A stretch of 5,649 nt of DNA from Chitinophagaceae bacterium (GTDB lineage: Bacteria > Bacteroidota > Bacteroidia > Chitinophagales > Chitinophagaceae). The stretch lies in contig JAEUVI010000313.1 in the NCBI GenBank assembly GCA_016787105.1, positions 1-5,649 of the forward strand. Reading direction: 5' to 3'. How positions within the stretch are numbered: position 1 is the stretch's first letter; the number at the start of each line of letters is the position of its first letter. The notes beneath the pieces were generated by a model, which worked only from the letters and a program-made list of their open reading frames with translations, had not been told where the DNA came from and searched no databases. Both the position numbers and the translations under genes were made by a program. Positions 1 to 5,649 of the stretch are shown here, piece after piece.

Positions 1-2660
1 GTAACCATGATGATAAAAGGATCAACAAAACTCTCAAACTGCGCGGCGAGGATAAGGAATATTAATCCGAGTGCTAATAAAAATGCAAAACTGGTATTGC
101 TGGAGCTTTCCGCAAAATCCCGTGAAGATCCGGATAATGATGTCGCGAAACTTTCATCAGTGAGCTGATCTGAAATGCGCTGCATTTCTTTTATGCCATC
201 GCCGATTGTTTTTCCTGGTGCAAGGCCTGCTGAAATTGTAGCCGACTTATAACGGTTGAAATGATAGATAGTAGGAGGGGTATTTGATTCTTCTACCTTT
301 ACAAGATTGTCAAGACTGATCATTTCACCGCGGTTGTTTCTTACAAATAATGTTTTCATATCATTCGGATCGTCTCGATCATTTCTTGACACCTGGCCCA
401 TTACCTGGTATTGTTTACCATCTTTGGTAAAATATCCGAGGCGGCGGTTACTATAAGCTAATTGCAGTGTTTCAGAAATATCATTTACACTGACGCCTAA
501 TTCACCAGCTTTGATACGATCGATTACGACACGCAATTCAGGCTTATTGAACTTGAGATCAACATCTACCTGTTGTAACACAGAGCTTTTATTTGCTTCC
601 TCCAGGAATTTTGGAAGTATAGCGGTAAGTTTATTGAAATTATTATTTTGAATCACAAACTGCACGGCTTGCCCGCCCCGGCGGTTTACCGAAATGGTTT
701 GTTCCTGTATGGCAAATGCACGGCCTTCATTGTACTTTGGCAGGTTGCGGTTTACCATATTTACAATTTCTTCCTGCGATCTTTCTCTTTCTTTTGGATC
801 TACCAGCGTTACACGCACAAAACCAGTATTGGCATTACCTGTACCCATAAATCCGGGAGATGTAACGGATAAAACAATTTCCTTTTCCGGAACGGAATCC
901 AACATCAGGTTATTCAACCGGTCTACATATTTATCCATTGCATCAAATGAAGTTCCTTCGGGTGCGGTTAGTTGCAAACGGAACTGACTGCGATCTTCCA
1001 TCGGGGCTAATTCAGATTGAAGGCTGCCTCCAACAAAATAAATAATAAGTCCGCAGGCTATTATGATGATCCATGCGAGCCATCTTACTTTCATGAATGC
1101 GGTCAATGATTTCTGGTAGCCATTTTCCATACCACGGAAGAAAGGTTCGGTCTTAGTATAAAACCAGGAATGCTTGTGTATTCCTTTGCGTGTAAGCTTT
1201 ACGTTTAGTACAGGCGTCAATGTTAATGATACAAATGCTGAAATCAACACAGCACCGGCAACTACAATACCGAATTCACGAAATAAACTACCTACAAAGC
1301 CTTGTAAAAATATGATAGGAAGAAATACAACTGCCAATGTGATGGATGTGGCAATAACGGCAAAATAAATTTCCTTAGATCCTTCTACAGCTGCCTGCCA
1401 CTTATTCATTCCTTTCTCCATTTTCTTATAAATGTTTTCCGTTACCACAATGCCATCATCTACTACAAGCCCGGTGGCAAGAACGATGGCGAGTAAAGAA
1501 AGTACGTTGATGGTATATCCCATCAGGTACATTATAAAGAAAGCGCCGATAAGGGAAACAGGAATATCAATTAACGGTCGAATGGCAATCAGCCAGTCGC
1601 GGAAGAATAAATAGATAATGAGGATAACCAGTACAATCGCGATAATCAATGTTTCCTCTACTTCTGATATTGACTTCTTGATAAATTTTGTCTGATCAAG
1701 TGCGATATTGATTTTAATATCATCAGGTACATCTTTTTTTATCTGGTTAAGCCGTTTGTAAAATTCATCGGATATGGCAACATAGTTTGAACCCGGTTGC
1801 GGTACCACTGCCAATGCAATCATTGGTATGCTGTTCCCTTTCAGAATGGTTTCTTCATTTTCCGGGCCCAATACTGCTTCCCCGATATCTTTTACACGTA
1901 CATCAGCGCCTGCCACGTTTTTAATGATAAGGTTATTGAATTCTTCTTCTGTATTTAATCTTCCAAATGTCCGTACTGTTAATTCGGTAGCATTGCCTGA
2001 TATTTTTCCCGAAGGCAATTCGACATTCTCACGCATCAAGGCAGCCTGTACATCGCCGGGTGTAAGGCTATAGGCAGAAAGCTTTGCCGGATCGATCCAT
2101 ATACGCATGGCGTACCGTTTTTCGCCCCATATCTGTATACCACTTACACCGGGGATTGTTTGTAATCTTTCTACCAGTACGTTATTGGCATATTCTGTTA
2201 TCTGCAGTTGATTACGTGTGTTACTTTGCACCGTCATGGAGAGAATGGCATCAGAACTTGCATCCGCCTTTGATACCACTGGCGGCGCTTCCAGGTCAGG
2301 CGGTAATGAACGTTGTGCTTGTGATACTTTATCCCGAACATCATTAGCTGCTGCTTCAAGGTCTATTCCTAAATCAAACTCTACATTAATACTGCTGGTA
2401 CCATTGCTGCTTGATGAAGTAATATTTCTGATACCTGCTATGCCATTGATAGATTTTTCCAATGGCTCTGTAATCTGTGTTTCTATGATGTCAGCATTCG
2501 CACCTGCATAAGATGTACGTACGTTCACATTGGGCGGGTCAATAGCCGGATAATCGCGAACGCCGAGGAATTTAAAACCAATAATTCCGAATACCACGAT
2601 AATAATATTCATCACGATGGCGAGTACCGGCCGTCTTAAACTGAGCTCTGAAATATTCAT
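1..2660 (-). CDS. RND multidrug efflux permease, AcrB/HAE-1 type (partial, C-terminus beyond the window)
   Basis: Inner-membrane proton-driven permease that exports hydrophobic compounds in a tripartite pump. I translated the minus strand from the ATG at 2660 and read 886 codons without a stop to the window edge. Visible in order: TM1 (about residues 11-29), first periplasmic porter/docking loop (about 30-335), TM2-TM6 (about 336-486), TM7 (about 526-546), second periplasmic loop (about 547-856) and the start of TM8 (about 857-876). TM4 carries LATGLVVDDGIVVTENI, with the adjacent Asp401-Asp402 matching the AcrB proton-relay pair Asp407-Asp408; this indicates HAE-1 rather than the metal-exporting CzcA type. 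VFLP at 445-448 is another family signature. AcrB-like permeases are about 1,030-1,050 residues, so roughly 150 residues (TM8-TM12, including the relay Lys) lie outside. The start is supported by the standard N-terminus (MNISELSLRRPVLA). No Shine-Dalgarno is visible. It follows its adaptor gene by 104 bp, so co-transcription is likely. Substrate cannot be predicted. Confidence 0.96.
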   Translation of the reverse strand, partial: MNISELSLRRPVLAIVMNIIIVVFGIIGFKFLGVRDYPAIDPPNVNVRTSYAGANADIIETQITEPLEKSINGIAGIRNITSSSSNGTSSINVEFDLGIDLEAAANDVRDKVSQAQRSLPPDLEAPPVVSKADASSDAILSMTVQSNTRNQLQITEYANNVLVERLQTIPGVSGIQIWGEKRYAMRIWIDPAKLSAYSLTPGDVQAALMRENVELPSGKISGNATELTVRTFGRLNTEEEFNNLIIKNVAGADVRVKDIGEAVLGPENEETILKGNSIPMIALAVVPQPGSNYVAISDEFYKRLNQIKKDVPDDIKINIALDQTKFIKKSISEVEETLIIAIVLVILIIYLFFRDWLIAIRPLIDIPVSLIGAFFIMYLMGYTINVLSLLAIVLATGLVVDDGIVVTENIYKKMEKGMNKWQAAVEGSKEIYFAVIATSITLAVVFLPIIFLQGFVGSLFREFGIVVAGAVLISAFVSLTLTPVLNVKLTRKGIHKHSWFYTKTEPFFRGMENGYQKSLTAFMKVRWLAWIIIIACGLIIYFVGGSLQSELAPMEDRSQFRLQLTAPEGTSFDAMDKYVDRLNNLMLDSVPEKEIVLSVTSPGFMGTGNANTGFVRVTLVDPKERERSQEEIVNMVNRNLPKYNEGRAFAIQEQTISVNRRGGQAVQFVIQNNNFNKLTAILPKFLEEANKSSVLQQVDVDLKFNKPELRVVIDRIKAGELGVSVNDISETLQLAYSNRRLGYFTKDGKQYQVMGQVSRNDRDDPNDMKTLFVRNNRGEMISLDNLVKVEESNTPPTIYHFNRYKSATISAGLAPGKTIGDGIKEMQRISDQLTDESFATSLSGSSRDFAESSSNTSFAFLLALGLIFLILAAQFESFVDPFIIMV

Positions 2661-2764
2661 GTTATCGTGTTTATAATAAAAAAATGCAGTAAGATGGGTT
2701 GCCGGGAAAAACTGTTTTAATCTTTTTGTTCAAATTACAGGCCATCCTGATCCGGCGGTAGTTG
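2661..2764. other. Spacer between adaptor and permease genes
   Basis: This 104-bp gap separates two same-strand genes that normally act together. I see no ORF, no strong hairpin followed by a T-run and no TAnnTTTG promoter element on the minus strand. A short GCCGG at 2701-2705 could pair with CCGGC at 2752-2756, but a 5-bp stem over that distance is not meaningful. The permease is therefore most simply read as transcribed from the promoter upstream of the adaptor. Confidence 0.5.
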
Positions 2765-3823
2765 CTAATTGATTATTTTATTGATTGCGATTTTTCCTTC
2801 CGGCCGGATGCTTAATAAACCGGTTGTTACAATTGTATCGCCTGCTTTTAACCCTGTTACAATCTGCACCTGCGATGAATCCCGGATGCCGGTAGTTACG
2901 TCAACAAATTTCGCAATACCACCCTGGTATACTATTACTTTTTTACCTCTTGCCTGCGGTAATACAGCCTGGGTCGGAATAACAATAGCATTTGGATCCG
3001 GATCGAAATTCATAATCACTTTTGCAAATACACCGGGGGCCAGTGCGGCATCTTTATTCTGAACTATAGATCGAATCATGAGGCTGCGTGTATTTTCTGT
3101 AACCCCCGATTCTGTAGCCATGATTTTAGCCGTATACTTTTTCGATGAGCCTTCGGTAGTAAAACTTACCAGTTGTCCCGTTTTTATTTGTGCTGTATAT
3201 TTTTCAGGAACCGCAAAGTCAAGTTTCAAAACATCTGTTTGTTGAATAGTTGCTACAATCGTAGCAGGCGTTACGAAAGCGCCAATGCTGATATTTTTAA
3301 GACCTACTTTGCCATTAAATGGTGCCCTTATTTCTGTTTTTATAATACTTGTACGGATGATTTCAATATCCGCGTTGATATTATTTACGTTCAGCAGGCT
3401 GGCGTCATAATCCTGCTGGCTGATACCCTGTATTTTTAATAACTGTGAGGAGCGATCTTCATTCTGTTTTGCAATTTGTAACTGCACTTGCAATTTTTTC
3501 AACTGTGCCTGCAAGTCTCCGTCGTATAGCTTGGCAAGCAATGTTCCCCTCGATACCTGGCGACCTTCACCAACATTTAATTGTACCACCCGGCCTGAAA
3601 TTTCCGGATGAATTTCTGTGGATTCGTTGGCAATAAGGGAGCCCGGTACTTCCACATTATCGCTAAGTGATTTTGGCTTTACTACAAACCCATCTACCTG
3701 CATTGCAACTGCCGGCCTGTTAGCAGCACCGTTTTGCTGAGGAGCCGCTATTTTTTTCTCTTTTTCACCACATGAAATCAATACAATTATTAAAATTATT
3801 CCTGGTAGAAATGTGGGCTTCAT
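2765..3823 (-). CDS. RND efflux periplasmic adaptor (membrane fusion protein), lipoprotein
   Basis: Periplasmic adaptor that links the RND permease to an outer-membrane channel. The 352-residue protein starts with a short lipoprotein signal peptide: a hydrophobic stretch (about residues 5-17) ending in the lipobox LISC, with Cys18 as the predicted lipidated residue. A low-complexity linker (about 19-40) follows. The first half of the lipoyl/barrel-sandwich domain is at about 57-100 (IHPEISGRVVQLNVGEGRQV), an alpha-helical hairpin rich in Gln and Leu at about 102-160, and the second lipoyl half at about 161-195 (TEIRAPFNGKVG). A beta-barrel spans about 198-275, containing LAPGVFAKV at 261-269. 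The membrane-proximal domain (about 280-352) begins with IPTQAV and contains GLKAGDTIVTTGL. Length and domain order are typical of the AcrA/MexA family (HlyD_D23-type adaptors). The ATG at 3823 is chosen because the signal peptide begins there. No Shine-Dalgarno is seen, as is usual in Bacteroidota. It precedes the permease in an apparent operon. Confidence 0.95.
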   Translation of the reverse strand: MKPTFLPGIILIIVLISCGEKEKKIAAPQQNGAANRPAVAMQVDGFVVKPKSLSDNVEVPGSLIANESTEIHPEISGRVVQLNVGEGRQVSRGTLLAKLYDGDLQAQLKKLQVQLQIAKQNEDRSSQLLKIQGISQQDYDASLLNVNNINADIEIIRTSIIKTEIRAPFNGKVGLKNISIGAFVTPATIVATIQQTDVLKLDFAVPEKYTAQIKTGQLVSFTTEGSSKKYTAKIMATESGVTENTRSLMIRSIVQNKDAALAPGVFAKVIMNFDPDPNAIVIPTQAVLPQARGKKVIVYQGGIAKFVDVTTGIRDSSQVQIVTGLKAGDTIVTTGLLSIRPEGKIAINKIIN

Positions 3824-3855
3824 CGTAACGTGTATGATTTTTTTAGATTAATTTC

Positions 3856-3863
3856 TAAAGATA
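3856..3863 (-). promoter_or_regulatory. Possible -7 element for the efflux operon
   Basis: On the minus strand this reads TATCTTTA, matching the Bacteroidota -7 consensus TAnnTTTG at all fixed positions except the last. It lies 32 bp upstream of the adaptor ATG. No TTG is found 17-23 bp further upstream, so the -33 half is missing or poor. One mismatch in an AT-rich region makes this weak evidence. Confidence 0.22.
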
Positions 3864-3872
3864 ACAGATAAT

Positions 3873-3899
3873 CAGCCCTTTGACGTCAGATGGGTGCTG
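3873..3899. promoter_or_regulatory. Imperfect dyad centred on TGACGTCA, candidate operator
   Basis: The exact 8-bp palindrome TGACGTCA sits at 3881-3888. Symmetry continues outward imperfectly: CAG and CCC on the left (3873-3878) face GGG and CTG on the right (3892-3894, 3897-3899), with small bulges. It lies about 50-75 bp upstream of the adaptor start and overlaps where a -33 element would fall for the -7-like site at 3856-3863. A regulator-binding site for the efflux operon is an inference; no regulator gene is in the window. No T-run follows on the minus strand, so it does not look like an intrinsic terminator for purK. Confidence 0.25.
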
Positions 3900-3959
3900 T
3901 TTCCTGCACCTTGTCATGAAGAAATTATAAACAGGCAGCTATTGGGATAAAAGGGGAGT

Positions 3960-5099
3960 TCAGGCTTTTACTACCAGGTTGTTTTTTATTTTGTTGGATT
4001 TATGCAGGAGGTCTTGTTTTTCAGCACTCAGGATAGTGACATGTCCCATTTTTCTTCCGGGTTTTGTCTGTTTTTTCCCATACAGGTGAACAAAAGCGTT
4101 TTCGATTTTCAACACTTCTTCCAATCCTTCATAAATCACATCGCCGGAATAGCCATCCGCACCTACAATATTTACCATCACAGATGGAAGAATAAACTCG
4201 GTATTGCCCAATGGATAACCGAGCATCAGTCGCCAGAGCATATCAAACTGTGAACTGTAATGAGCTTCTATAGTATGATGGCCACTGTTATGAACCCGGG
4301 GTGCTGTTTCATTGACAAAGACATCGCCCGTTCGATCTACAAACATTTCCACAGCAAAAATGCCGGGCGATTTGAAATTGCGGATTACAGCAAGCGCTAC
4401 AGCTTCTACTTTCCAGAGAGTTTGTTTTGATAAATCAGCAGGACAAAGCTGGTAATCCAGCATATTCAGATTGGGGTCGAAAATCATGGCTACAGGTGGG
4501 TAAATAGCTGTAGCGCCCTTTTCGTTGATAGCGATGATGATGGCGATTTCCTTATCGATATCCACCATTTTTTCAAGTACTGATGGAGCATCAAAGCCTT
4601 TTTCTATATCCGCTTTTGACCTGATGATTTGTACACCACGGCCATCATATCCGCCTTCTCCTAACTTGTGAACCGCTGGGAGAAAACTTTCCATTTCAGT
4701 AATCTCCGCGAAGTGATTGGTTATTTTAAAATCCGCTGTTGGTACCTGGTGCTCTTTATAGTATTGTTTTTGTAAAATTTTATTTTTTATAATTCTCAAC
4801 ACAGAAGGCTTGGGAAAAACTTTTACTCCTTCAGCTTCCAGTTTTTCCAATGCCTCAATATTTACGTTTTCAATTTCGATGGTTATTGCATCCAGTCCTT
4901 TGCCAAAATTGTAAACTGTATTAAAATCCTTGATGTCTCCTTTTGTAAAATGATTGCATAAATGAGCAGCAGGACATTCCGGGTCATTTTCCAAAACGAA
5001 AGTTTCAACATGGTAATTAGCAGCAGCCTGTAATAGCATACGGCCTAACTGTCCACCGCCCAATATTCCCACTTTTGACCTGTCTGAAGCATTTTTCAT
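3960..5099 (-). CDS. purK: N5-carboxyaminoimidazole ribonucleotide synthase (PurK)
   Basis: Cytosolic ATP-grasp enzyme of de novo purine synthesis; it joins 5-aminoimidazole ribonucleotide and bicarbonate, using ATP, to give N5-CAIR, which PurE then converts to CAIR. The 379-residue protein has the N-terminal glycine-rich motif VGILGGGQLGRM (10-21). The PurK-typical acidic segment ITIEIENVN is at 72-80. The central ATP-grasp segment is KLGEGGYDGRGVQ (145-157), and EKMVDIDKEIAI (176-187) matches the family's E-K-hinge region. The metal and nucleotide-binding stretch FAVEMFVDRTGDVFVNETAPRVHNSGHHT (248-276) includes Glu251, Glu264 and the near-invariant NExAPRxHNSGH. The C-terminal PurK domain ends with GRKMGHVTIL (348-357). 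Length fits the family (about 355-390). The ATG at 5099 leaves nine residues before the glycine-rich strand; the next Met (21) would destroy that motif. No purE is adjacent here. Downstream lies the efflux operon on the same strand, 136 bp away, with no clear terminator between. Confidence 0.97.
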   Translation of the reverse strand: MKNASDRSKVGILGGGQLGRMLLQAAANYHVETFVLENDPECPAAHLCNHFTKGDIKDFNTVYNFGKGLDAITIEIENVNIEALEKLEAEGVKVFPKPSVLRIIKNKILQKQYYKEHQVPTADFKITNHFAEITEMESFLPAVHKLGEGGYDGRGVQIIRSKADIEKGFDAPSVLEKMVDIDKEIAIIIAINEKGATAIYPPVAMIFDPNLNMLDYQLCPADLSKQTLWKVEAVALAVIRNFKSPGIFAVEMFVDRTGDVFVNETAPRVHNSGHHTIEAHYSSQFDMLWRLMLGYPLGNTEFILPSVMVNIVGADGYSGDVIYEGLEEVLKIENAFVHLYGKKQTKPGRKMGHVTILSAEKQDLLHKSNKIKNNLVVKA

Positions 5100-5103
5100 G
5101 GAG

Positions 5104-5111
5104 CAAATATA
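5104..5111 (-). promoter_or_regulatory. Candidate purK -7 promoter element very close to the start codon
   Basis: The minus strand reads TATATTTG, an exact match to the Bacteroidota TAnnTTTG -7 consensus, only 4 bp before the purK ATG. If used, transcription would begin at or next to the start codon, giving a leaderless or nearly leaderless mRNA. No TTG -33 element is found 17-23 bp upstream, so the promoter is incomplete by consensus. The exact match in an AT-rich spacer could still be chance. Confidence 0.35.
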
Positions 5112-5133
5112 AGGGGATGGGGTTGGAGATTAG

Positions 5134-5167
5134 TTGAATACTTTCGCCTGAAATTTTTGTATTTTTG
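5134..5167 (+). promoter_or_regulatory. Candidate promoter of the toxin-antitoxin-like pair
   Basis: TATTTTTG at 5160-5167 matches TAnnTTTG exactly, and TTG at 5134-5136 lies 23 bp upstream, at the wide end of the spacing known for Bacteroidota primary promoters. Transcription would start about 5-7 bp after the -7 element, leaving a leader of roughly 10 bases before the ATG at 5185. No Shine-Dalgarno is visible before that ATG. I see no clear inverted-repeat operator, although type II modules are usually autoregulated here. Confidence 0.42.
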
Positions 5168-5184
5168 AATTTAAATAGTAACAA

Positions 5185-5355
5185 ATGGCCACTCTTGTCA
5201 TTGATAAAAAAGCTTATGTTGTCGTTCCCAAAAAAGAATACGAAAACCTCGTTATAAAAGCTGCTAGTAAAACGGCTGCTGCAAAAAAAATGACACTTTC
5301 ACAAGGGAAAAAACTTGCCTATAAATTGATAGATAAGTGGGCAAAAGAAAAATAA
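5185..5355 (+). CDS. Small basic antitoxin-like protein (putative type II antitoxin, Phd/YefM-remnant)
   Basis: A 56-codon ORF from the ATG at 5185 to the TAA at 5353-5355. It reads MATLVIDKKAYVVVPKKEYE at the start, then a Lys/Ala-rich middle (25-35) and an amphipathic helical tail (LSQGKKLAYKLIDKWAKEK, 38-56). The segment YVVVPKKEYENL (11-22) resembles the beta-strand and helix near the end of the Phd/YefM DNA-binding fold (typically V-L-V-P-x-x-x-Y-x-x-L), while the usual N-terminal helix with its conserved Arg is absent. It has 14 Lys, no Arg and only five acidic residues. The antitoxin call rests mainly on context: it precedes and overlaps a RelE/ParE-like gene by 19 bp, the usual antitoxin-first order. 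An alternative is a small uncharacterised protein merely co-expressed with the toxin-like gene. An 8-A run lies at 5283-5290. Confidence 0.68.
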   Translation: MATLVIDKKAYVVVPKKEYENLVIKAASKTAAAKKMTLSQGKKLAYKLIDKWAKEK

Positions 5356-5633
5356 CAATTTTAGATACTGCTGTCGATGGAGTTGCCGAAGTTGCTTTCT
5401 ATATAGAAGGAAAGGGTTTGCCGCAGACAGCTAAAAAATTTGTTGACGAAGCTTTTGAGTTCTTTTACGCATTATCTGACGAAAGAATCGTTCACCGGCC
5501 TTGTAGTTACTTGCCATGGAAAGAGCTTACGTACAGATGTGTTACGTTCCGGAGAAAATATTCTATAGCCTATATTGAGCACGCAAGGGAAATTGTTATA
5601 TGTGAATTTGCATTAACAAAGTTATTGGTATAA
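5337..5633 (+). CDS. RelE/ParE-superfamily toxin-like protein, GTG start
   Basis: A 98-residue protein with the RelE/ParE layout: an initial strand, two helices (about 12-46, including FYIEGKGLPQTAKKFVDEAF), a Pro-containing linker (about 50-60), then strands Y66-T70, Y75-Y79 and I86-C89 ending the fold. The pattern R-K-Y-S-I-A-Y-I followed by E-I-V-I-C-E-F matches the C-terminal strands of the superfamily, whose members either cut mRNA at the ribosome (RelE) or poison gyrase (ParE). I cannot assign which; the His or Tyr catalytic residues of RelE-type nucleases are not clearly placed. The start is forced: a TAA (5334-5336) lies immediately before GTG 5337 in this frame, and no ATG exists inside the ORF. 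The GTG lies within the upstream gene, 16 bp before its stop codon, and has no Shine-Dalgarno, suggesting translational coupling. The ORF is intact, with no lesion. Confidence 0.82.
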   Translation: MGKRKITILDTAVDGVAEVAFYIEGKGLPQTAKKFVDEAFEFFYALSDERIVHRPCSYLPWKELTYRCVTFRRKYSIAYIEHAREIVICEFALTKLLV

Positions 5634-5649
5634 GACATTTTAACTTCCT

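Noticed and set aside
648..2511. Several plus-strand ORFs of 60-97 codons across this stretch
   Set aside because: They lie antisense to the RND permease, whose minus-strand reading is continuous and family-like. Their translations are Ser/Thr/Pro-rich antisense artefacts with no recognisable domain.
1..2660. Truncated or pseudogenised permease
   Set aside because: The reading frame is open for all 886 visible codons and simply runs off the window edge; no internal stop or frameshift is present.
2701..2756. GCCGG/CCGGC pairing in the adaptor-permease spacer as an intercistronic hairpin
   Set aside because: The stem is only 5 bp with a loop of about 46 bases and no flanking complementarity, well within chance expectation.
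2769..3636. Plus-strand ORFs of 63-97 codons over the adaptor gene
   Set aside because: They are shadows of the well-supported adaptor coding sequence and show no domain or start signals of their own.
3824..3959. Intrinsic terminator after purK
   Set aside because: The only stems found (the TGACGTCA dyad and the 5-bp repeat) are not followed by a T-run on the minus strand.
4002..4253. Plus-strand 83-codon ORF
   Set aside because: It is antisense to the conserved C-terminal part of purK and has no recognisable protein features.
5283..5290. Run of eight A in the antitoxin-like gene as a programmed frameshift site producing a fusion to the toxin frame
   Set aside because: A -1 shift here meets a TAA at 5322-5324, and another TAA lies at 5334-5336 in the same frame, so the toxin frame cannot be reached from this site.

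Overview
The window looks like chromosomal DNA from a member of the Bacteroidota, most likely a Chitinophagaceae-type organism. The evidence is AT-leaning base composition, gene starts without Shine-Dalgarno sequences, TAnnTTTG-type -7 promoter elements, and the protein styles: a lipoprotein RND adaptor, a Bacteroidota-like PurK and a lysine-rich small antitoxin-like protein. Genus assignment is inference from sequence style only.

Layout. Positions 1-2660 (minus strand) hold the first 886 codons of an RND multidrug efflux permease (AcrB/HAE-1 type), cut by the left edge of the window. Just upstream of it on the same strand, 2765-3823 encodes its periplasmic adaptor (membrane fusion protein), which carries a lipobox. 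After a 136-bp intergenic region containing an imperfect dyad centred on TGACGTCA, 3960-5099 (minus strand) encodes PurK, the ATP-grasp enzyme of de novo purine synthesis. An 85-bp intergenic region then separates PurK from a divergent plus-strand pair: a 56-codon antitoxin-like gene (5185-5355) overlapping by 19 bp a 98-codon RelE/ParE-family toxin-like gene (5337-5633) that starts with GTG.

How the genes work together. The adaptor and permease form two parts of a tripartite inner-membrane-to-outer-membrane drug pump. The TolC-like outer-membrane factor is not in the window and could lie beyond position 1. PurK is a housekeeping gene with no purE beside it here. The small overlapping pair has the architecture of a type II toxin-antitoxin module.

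Almost all of the window is coding and conventional. The part with the least precedent is the antitoxin-like protein: it is short, strongly basic, and resembles only the C-terminal portion of the Phd/YefM fold. I found no rRNA, tRNA, CRISPR array, insertion sequence or convincing intrinsic terminator.
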